Assembly (NCBI GenBank): GCA_012744475.1
Contig: JAAYBV010000073.1
Span: 1 to 49,389, forward strand
DNA length: 49,389 bases
Source: Phycisphaerae bacterium
GTDB taxonomy: Bacteria; Planctomycetota; Phycisphaerae; Sedimentisphaerales; Anaerobacaceae
Direction: 5' to 3'
Part shown: positions 44,825-49,389 of the stretch, piece by piece
How the letters are laid out: each line of letters begins with the position of its first letter
How positions within the stretch are numbered: the stretch's first letter is position 1
Notes under the pieces: model-generated
What the model saw: only the letters and a program-made list of their open reading frames with translations
Told to the model about the DNA's origin: nothing
Database searches by the model: none
Made by a program: the position numbers and the translations under genes

Positions 44825-47539
44825 TCATATCTCCTGCCGGTCGGACGGCGCAGAGCCAAGCGGCGTCCTGATCGTCGCGATCCGGCCGATGATCTCCTGT
44901 TCTGTGATGCGGCGTACGGCGTCTTCGGCAAGGCCTTCGGCCCACGCGTCGAGGCCGTCGAGCACCTGCCGTTGCAGGGCCGGCGGATCCTGATCGTGGC
45001 GTCCGGCGAGGTAGAGGCACGCAGCGGCCCGCCGGACCTGATCGTTTGCGTCGAGTCCCATCCCCAGCGCCCAGCCGATGTGCTCCGACGCCTCCTGAAC
45101 CTTCGCAGGCTCTGAGTCGAGCAGCCTTTCGGCCATGGCCAGACAGCGCGTCTTCTCGCACGATTCGAGAAACAGCCGCACGGGATTGCGCGGGTCCGAT
45201 CGTCCCGCCAGACCCGAACCTCTGGCCGGCCAATGGTCCAGGCATCGTCCGGCGATGGCCGAAATGTCGGCGATCGCCTCTACCGGCGCATCGGCCAAAG
45301 CAGGCGTCAACGTGCTTCGCAGGCATTCCCACAGACGCGCAAATCGCCCGGGGTTTCCGTGCAGTTCGCGGAACGCCCGATTCACAAGCGAGCCGGCGCG
45401 GTTCAGCAGGTCGCGACGGTGGCTCTGGCCGCGCTGCTCAGAGCCTGCTGGTGGCGCCGGCAGCATGTGACGGGCCGCTGCCTCGAGAGCCGTCCGCATG
45501 TCGGTAGCCGCCCCCGACGCCGTCGCAGAGGGCCGCTCGCCCGTCAGGCCGAAGAACGGGGCGATCGTGTGCCAGGAGTCGGGACAGAGCGTCAGCACGT
45601 CCGCCAGAAGCGCCTCGACTCTCTCGGGCAGGGCCGGCTCGCTCGACCACTGGGCCAGCGCGGTTCGCAGCCGGAACTGCGCCTGATGCGCGTCGAGCTG
45701 GTCCCGCAGGCGGGACCAGTCTTCCACATGTCCGCTCGGATCGTTGAGATGGCACTGCGCCAGGGCCGCGTACGCCGAGTCGGGGACCGGGGCGGTCCAA
45801 TCGGCCGGCCATGTGCGGCGAAGCTGTCGCAGAGGCTCGCGGATTCTCTTTCGCACGTCCAGTCGCCTCAGGCGACCCAAGTGCCGCTCGGCTCGAAAGG
45901 AAAGCTCCTCCAGCAGACCGACAAACTCGGCGCCGGCCTGCGGTCCCAGCCGGGACTTGTGCTCGGCGAGCCGGTGTTTGAGGTCCTCGATCTGCCGTTC
46001 GGCGGCGGTGAGATTCGTGAGTTTGCAGACCCGCTCCAGTTCGCTGACGAGTCGCGCGCAAGTTCGCTGGAGCTGGAGCTGCCGGAAGTCCTTCTCGTCG
46101 TCTTTGATCCGGAGCAGCTCGGCCTCTACCTGCGCCAGCAGCTCGTCCCGACGGACCTGGTGGTCCACCGCGACGAGGATCTTGCGCTGCACCTCCAGAC
46201 GCGAGCGCGCCAGCTCGAAGCTGCCGGCGGCCACCAGACCCTCGATCTCGGCCAGCTCCTCCAGGGCGGACTGCTCGGCTCGCCGTCCGGGATGGTCCTG
46301 CGACAGGAGGGAGGAAGGAATCTGATTGCCCAACAGCAGTGTCGCCGCTTCGGCATAGCGATCGTGCGCGCACACGGGCAGGTCGTCACCCCAGAGCAGC
46401 AGTTCACACGACGCTTCGCGCGCCGGGGTCTGTTCGGCGGCCTGTGTCGGATCGAGTGACATCGCTTGCGCCGCCAGACGTGACGTCAGATGATTGAGAG
46501 ACCGCCAGGTTGGATCGCCGAGAATGGACGACTCCTCAGGTCCATGCATGGACGCACGGTCCGCGTGGGACGCCGCTCCCAGCCAGTGGCGCCTGGCCTC
46601 TTCGGGAAGTTGGAGGAAGTACTCGGTGAGTTGTCCATCGACGGCCTGCGTGAGGTTGTCCACCTCGATGGCCACGTTGATCACGTTGAGAAGATTGAAG
46701 CACGCGGCCGGAAGCCCCGTCACCGGAGCCGGCCTGCCGGAACTCGTGTCCGACGGGATCGCCGATTTCGCCAGGTCCTGCACGCCGTCCAATCGTCCCA
46801 GCCGGATGCACAGCGCGCCGCGATTGTTGTAGGCCAGAAGACGCAGGTGAGACTCCCGGCACCGCGCCTGGAGAAAGGCATCGTAGTAGCTTACGGCGGT
46901 CTCGAAACGCTCGCTCAGCTCGTTGAGCCAGGCGGCGCTCCACAGGAAGCGAGCACGAATGTTCGGCACGGCCCAATGCCATTGGCACAGCGACTCGACC
47001 CGCGTGCGAAGCGCGTCGATGCCCTCGGCGCGGACGCCCCGCCGGTACATCGACCGCAGCCGGACGAGCAGTTCGGCGGCCAGCGCCTCCAGACACGTTG
47101 AGCCGATCGCACGCTCCAGCGGCTGTTCCGTCGCGCCGTCAGAGCTCTTGGCCGGATCGTGTCGATCGAGCCGGCCATCGAAGACCATCTGCGCCAGAGA
47201 GATCGGCATCACCTTGGCGTCATGATTGTCGATACGGACTCTCAGCATAGAACTCTCGTCCACTCGAGACTCAAACGCTCGGATTCCTACGCTCTTCTCC
47301 ACCCCATCCGTGGCGCCGCGTCGCACGTGTCTCGGCGCAACACGCGACGATCGTCTCGGCTTCCCGGCGGCAGTTCCAGGCAAGCGTCCCGACGAGCGCG
47401 CCCGATCTCCCCGGGGAGATCGCTGCTCGGCGCGCACGATATTATGCCCGACCGGACGCTCTTTGTCCAATGGCAATTCTCCGGATGCAGACCTCGGCGT
47501 CGGTTCATCGGACCTCGGATCGGCCGGATCGCCGCTCAT
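44825..47539 (-). CDS. Large coiled-coil/helical cytoplasmic protein, function unknown
   Basis: The product (904 aa from the ATG at 47539) has no signal peptide or membrane segment. A TPR-like helical pair is seen near 200-265 (LNELSERFETAVSYYDAFLQ). A long charged coiled coil follows at about 425-530 (including ARSRLEVQRKILVAVDHQVR), then helical repeats to the end. The first 97 residues are rich in Pro, Arg and Ser; an in-frame ATG at 47248 starts a more ordered region (MLRVRIDNHDAKVMPISLAQ) and could be the true start, but it would leave a 387-bp gap. Being second in the operon, it is probably a structural partner of the VWA and tubulin-like proteins. The family was not recognised. Confidence 0.82.
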   Translation of the reverse strand: MSGDPADPRSDEPTPRSASGELPLDKERPVGHNIVRAEQRSPRGDRARSSGRLPGTAAGKPRRSSRVAPRHVRRGATDGVEKSVGIRAFESRVDESSMLRVRIDNHDAKVMPISLAQMVFDGRLDRHDPAKSSDGATEQPLERAIGSTCLEALAAELLVRLRSMYRRGVRAEGIDALRTRVESLCQWHWAVPNIRARFLWSAAWLNELSERFETAVSYYDAFLQARCRESHLRLLAYNNRGALCIRLGRLDGVQDLAKSAIPSDTSSGRPAPVTGLPAACFNLLNVINVAIEVDNLTQAVDGQLTEYFLQLPEEARRHWLGAASHADRASMHGPEESSILGDPTWRSLNHLTSRLAAQAMSLDPTQAAEQTPAREASCELLLWGDDLPVCAHDRYAEAATLLLGNQIPSSLLSQDHPGRRAEQSALEELAEIEGLVAAGSFELARSRLEVQRKILVAVDHQVRRDELLAQVEAELLRIKDDEKDFRQLQLQRTCARLVSELERVCKLTNLTAAERQIEDLKHRLAEHKSRLGPQAGAEFVGLLEELSFRAERHLGRLRRLDVRKRIREPLRQLRRTWPADWTAPVPDSAYAALAQCHLNDPSGHVEDWSRLRDQLDAHQAQFRLRTALAQWSSEPALPERVEALLADVLTLCPDSWHTIAPFFGLTGERPSATASGAATDMRTALEAAARHMLPAPPAGSEQRGQSHRRDLLNRAGSLVNRAFRELHGNPGRFARLWECLRSTLTPALADAPVEAIADISAIAGRCLDHWPARGSGLAGRSDPRNPVRLFLESCEKTRCLAMAERLLDSEPAKVQEASEHIGWALGMGLDANDQVRRAAACLYLAGRHDQDPPALQRQVLDGLDAWAEGLAEDAVRRITEQEIIGRIATIRTPLGSAPSDRQEI

Positions 47540-47552
47540 GTGAACGTAGGGA

Positions 47553-47564
47553 ATTTCGCGAAAT
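47553..47564. promoter_or_regulatory. Perfect 12-bp palindrome upstream of the coiled-coil gene
   Basis: ATTTCGCGAAAT lies 13 bases before the ATG at 47539 on the - strand. It could be an operator, but a short palindrome of this size can arise by chance. Confidence 0.25.
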
Positions 47565-47635
47565 GGAAATCTGTGAAGAACGAGGAGTGATCTGCGACCG
47601 AAGCCGATCGATGGATGGCGCCTCGAGAGTGGCTG

Positions 47636-47950
47636 CTATGCGTGGTTGGCTACCAGCAGAATCCCGTCGCAGATTCCCTTGAGCCAGTTGACTTCCTCCG
47701 ACTCGCCGACGAGGGGACCGCCGTTGTGGAAGAGCATCGAGTCCCACAGGGTATCGGGCAGCTGGAAATCTTTCGTCAACGTCGTCACGGTGTTCATGGC
47801 CGAAAAGAGCGCCACAAGCACCTTGGTCTCCGCCGGCAGCTTCTCATATGTCACGCGTATGAAACGTTCGACGTTGCTGCCGCTCTGCCGGTCAGACGTA
47901 TCCTTGTCGTGTGATGGCCCCGTCATTCCCTCGGGGGTAGACCCGTCCAT
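47636..47950 (-). CDS. Small protein opening the tubulin-like/VWA operon
   Basis: The product (104 aa) is soluble, with a polar N-terminus (about 30 residues rich in Ser, Asp, Gly) and a helical core: VERFIRVTYEKLPAETKVLV near 34-53 and LFSAMNTVTTLTKDFQLP near 56-73, ending in GICDGILLVANHA. No family was recognised. The ATG at 47950 has AAAGGACGATCT upstream, a good ribosome site. The frame is open to 48145 but the extra residues are Arg-rich and start before the predicted transcription start. It is followed after 96 bp by the 904-residue gene on the same strand. Confidence 0.75.
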   Translation of the reverse strand: MDGSTPEGMTGPSHDKDTSDRQSGSNVERFIRVTYEKLPAETKVLVALFSAMNTVTTLTKDFQLPDTLWDSMLFHNGGPLVGESEEVNWLKGICDGILLVANHA

Positions 47951-48291
47951 AGATCGTCCTTTCGCCCCATCACAGTGCTGCCTCATGGCTGACGTCAGCG
48001 CTTCGAACCGGTCCGCGACGCCGGCAGGCTCGTTGTCGTCCGGACGACCTCGGCGCTGCCGCGCGGTCGTCCTTGCTCCGAAACGAACCTTCGGAGCCCA
48101 TCTCCACCCGGCGATCCGCTGTCGCCTTTTCCCCAAGATCGGCATTCAGTCTATGATCGCCGGTGGACTCGTCAATTGTGGAGACTACGTATTTTGCCCC
48201 GCGACAATCCGCGGGCGCACAACCCGGAAAACTGGAGATCGCAGGTTGCCTTTTCGGAAAAGCAGGCCGATGCGAGCGGCTCGAAGGCGGT
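47951..48291 (-). other. Leader region of the tubulin-like/VWA operon
   Basis: About 340 bases between the CBS genes and the small protein gene. It holds a predicted leftward promoter and a roughly 190-base 5' leader. No gene or clear terminator for the CBS operon was found in it; a short CTTTTC/GAAAAG stem lies near 48250. Confidence 0.45.
48148..48175 (-). promoter_or_regulatory. Predicted sigma-70-type promoter reading leftward
   Basis: On the - strand TTGACG (5/6) is followed after 16 bases by TAGACT (4/6). Transcription would start near 48141 and run into the small protein gene at 47950 and the four large genes beyond. Confidence 0.45.
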
Positions 48292-48675
48292 TCAGCGGCC
48301 GATGGGCTCCATGATGTACTTGATGAGGTCCCGTCGGCTGATGATGCCGACAAGCTCCCCATCGGCCAGAATGGGGACCCTGCGCAGATGGTTGTTGATC
48401 AGACACTCGCAAATGGCAATGATGTCGTCGTCCTCGTCGAAGCTGATGACGTCGTCGGTCATGTAGTCTCGTGCCGTGCCGCTGGGCGCGTCCTGGCCGC
48501 ACAGAACGCCGATCAGGTCCTTCTCGGTGACGATGCCGACCAGTCGGCCCGACGGTTCGACCACCGGCAGGCCGGTGATGTCGTTCTCGATCAGCAGCTC
48601 CACGACTCTCGCGACAGGGGTGTCGGGCTGGACGCTCACGACGTCGGTTGACATGATGTCTTTCGTCTCGTGCAT
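48292..48675 (-). CDS. CBS-pair protein (second of tandem pair)
   Basis: The product (127 aa) is a stand-alone pair of CBS domains, a module that usually binds adenosine nucleotides and senses energy state. CBS1 begins KDIMSTDVVSVQPDTP and has TGLPVVEPSGRLVGIVTEKD; CBS2 begins ARDYMTDDVISFDEDD and has LRRVPILADGELVGIISRRD near the C-terminus. The Thr/Asp pattern in both VGI(V/I)(T/S)xxD strands suits AMP/ATP binding. The ATG follows AAAGG. It lies 42 bp after its paralogue and is probably co-transcribed. Its target protein is not apparent. Confidence 0.93.
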   Translation of the reverse strand: MHETKDIMSTDVVSVQPDTPVARVVELLIENDITGLPVVEPSGRLVGIVTEKDLIGVLCGQDAPSGTARDYMTDDVISFDEDDDIIAICECLINNHLRRVPILADGELVGIISRRDLIKYIMEPIGR

Positions 48676-48717
48676 ATCGAAACCTTTCGGTTGGCGTAGA
48701 GCCGAGCAGGTTCTTCC

Positions 48718-49116
48718 CTACGCGGGAGCCTTCTCCGTGAGCCATTGCTCTTTGATGTGTTGGATGACGTCCTTGCGGCTGATGATGCCGACCAGCCGAC
48801 CGTGGTTGAGGATGGGAACGCGCCGGAAGTGGCTGGCTGCCAATCCGTCCGCGACGGTCCCAATCTCCGTCTCCTGGTCGAACGCCACCACCGCCCTGGT
48901 CATGTAGTCCTCGACCTTCCCGGGCCGGTCTTCCACCTCATAGAGCAGCTTCAGGACGTCCTTCTCCGTGACCACGCCCACCAGCATCCGATCCTTGTCG
49001 ATGACAGGCAGGCCCGTCACGTTGTTCTCCACCATCATCCGGATCGCCCGATAGATGTCCGCGTCCTTGGATACGGCCACGACCTCGGTCGTCATGATGT
49101 CCTTTGCCTTGAGCAT
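48718..49116 (-). CDS. CBS-pair protein (first of tandem pair)
   Basis: The product (132 aa) is another bare CBS pair: KAKDIMTTEVVAVSKDADIY opens CBS1, with VTGLPVIDKDRMLVGVVTEK. CBS2 starts VEDYMTRAVVAFDQE and has FRRVPILNHGRLVGIISRKD. It parallels the downstream CBS protein along its whole length, so the two arose by tandem duplication. GGGAGG lies eight bases before the ATG. Such proteins regulate a partner through nucleotide binding; the partner is not identified here. Confidence 0.93.
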   Translation of the reverse strand: MLKAKDIMTTEVVAVSKDADIYRAIRMMVENNVTGLPVIDKDRMLVGVVTEKDVLKLLYEVEDRPGKVEDYMTRAVVAFDQETEIGTVADGLAASHFRRVPILNHGRLVGIISRKDVIQHIKEQWLTEKAPA

Positions 49117-49288
49117 GTGGCAAACCTCCCATGGCCTACAGGCCCCATAATCGTACTTCCTCCCTCCGTCGTGTTTATCGGCTGGCGGGAGGCCTCAGAT
49201 GAGGATTTCCTGGGGTTTTGGGCTATCTGGACGGCGTTTCGGGGGCCCCGCTCCGGTTGGGGGTGTCTGTGAAAATATCCTGGCAGCC

Positions 49289-49383
49289 GTGTGGCAGCGG
49301 CAAGCGCAGGCTTGCCGATGGTGATACGCATGCCGTCGAAGCCATCGGCAAACTCCGCCTTGCTCCGTTTGCCGCTGCCACAC
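49289..49383. repeat. Nested inverted repeat at the window edge
   Basis: GTGTGGCAGCGGCAA (49289-49303) and TTGCCGCTGCCACAC (49369-49383) are perfect 15-bp inverted arms. Inside them TTGCCGATGG (49312-49321) and CCATCGGCAA (49342-49351) form a second perfect pair. It lies upstream of the CBS genes. It could be a REP-like element, a structured RNA or a terminator of a gene beyond the window. The 49117-49288 stretch holds only the CBS gene's ribosome site. Confidence 0.6.
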
Positions 49384-49389
49384 ATGGCG

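Noticed and set aside
47951-48145. N-terminal extension of the small protein gene to 48145
   Set aside because: The added 65 residues are Arg-rich without structure and would begin at the predicted transcription start; the ATG at 47950 has a good ribosome site.
49092-49385. A 97-codon - strand frame at the right edge
   Set aside because: It overlaps the nested inverted repeat and the CBS gene leader and has no ribosome site.

Overview
The window reads as chromosomal DNA of a GC-rich planctomycete, probably of the class Phycisphaerae. The main clues are three secreted proteins ending in a nearly identical PVPVPGAVLLG-type sorting tail placed beside an exosortase, a Gly-rich C-terminal sorting tail on a giant secreted protein, and very large TPR, tubulin-like and VWA proteins. 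This placement is an inference; there is no rRNA or other marker gene, and no tRNA, CRISPR or insertion sequence was recognised.

Region 1 (about 1-24971, all + strand) is an exopolysaccharide/exosortase locus. It holds five glycosyltransferases, two polysaccharide-deacetylase-like proteins, a class B asparagine synthetase and a second diverged homologue, a hexapeptide acyltransferase, a CapK/PaaK-like adenylate-forming enzyme, a 1490-residue secreted beta-helix protein, a fused dehydrogenase/Gfo-Idh-MocA oxidoreductase, a DUF218 protein, an alpha-barrel-like protein, EpsI and the exosortase. Base composition is mosaic, with AT-rich patches inside genes, as expected for a recombining surface-polysaccharide locus.

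Region 2 (about 25000-28174, + strand) is a cassette of four small secreted proteins. Three carry the exosortase sorting tail. One of these has a Cys/Gln motif pair like that of internal-thioester adhesin domains; another has a DUF4114-like motif. The fourth is Cys-rich and has no tail. Recognisable promoters and hairpin terminators separate the units.

Region 3 (28422-34366, + strand) carries a 1515-residue membrane-anchored TPR protein and a UDP-glucose 6-dehydrogenase, probably also serving export of polysaccharide or surface protein and supply of UDP-glucuronate.

Region 4 (34399-47950, - strand) is the most unusual part: a 13.5 kb unidirectional set of five genes. In order of transcription they encode a 104-residue protein, a 904-residue coiled-coil protein, a 1564-residue secreted VWA protein with one C-terminal membrane anchor and a cytoplasmic tail, a 972-residue FtsZ/tubulin-superfamily protein, and an 899-residue protein with six membrane segments whose N-terminus looks like a degenerate copy of the tubulin-like fold. 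It resembles the predicted tubulin-like/VWA membrane-remodelling systems but has its own composition.

Region 5 (48292-49389) has two tandem paralogous CBS-pair proteins on the - strand and a nested inverted repeat at the window edge.
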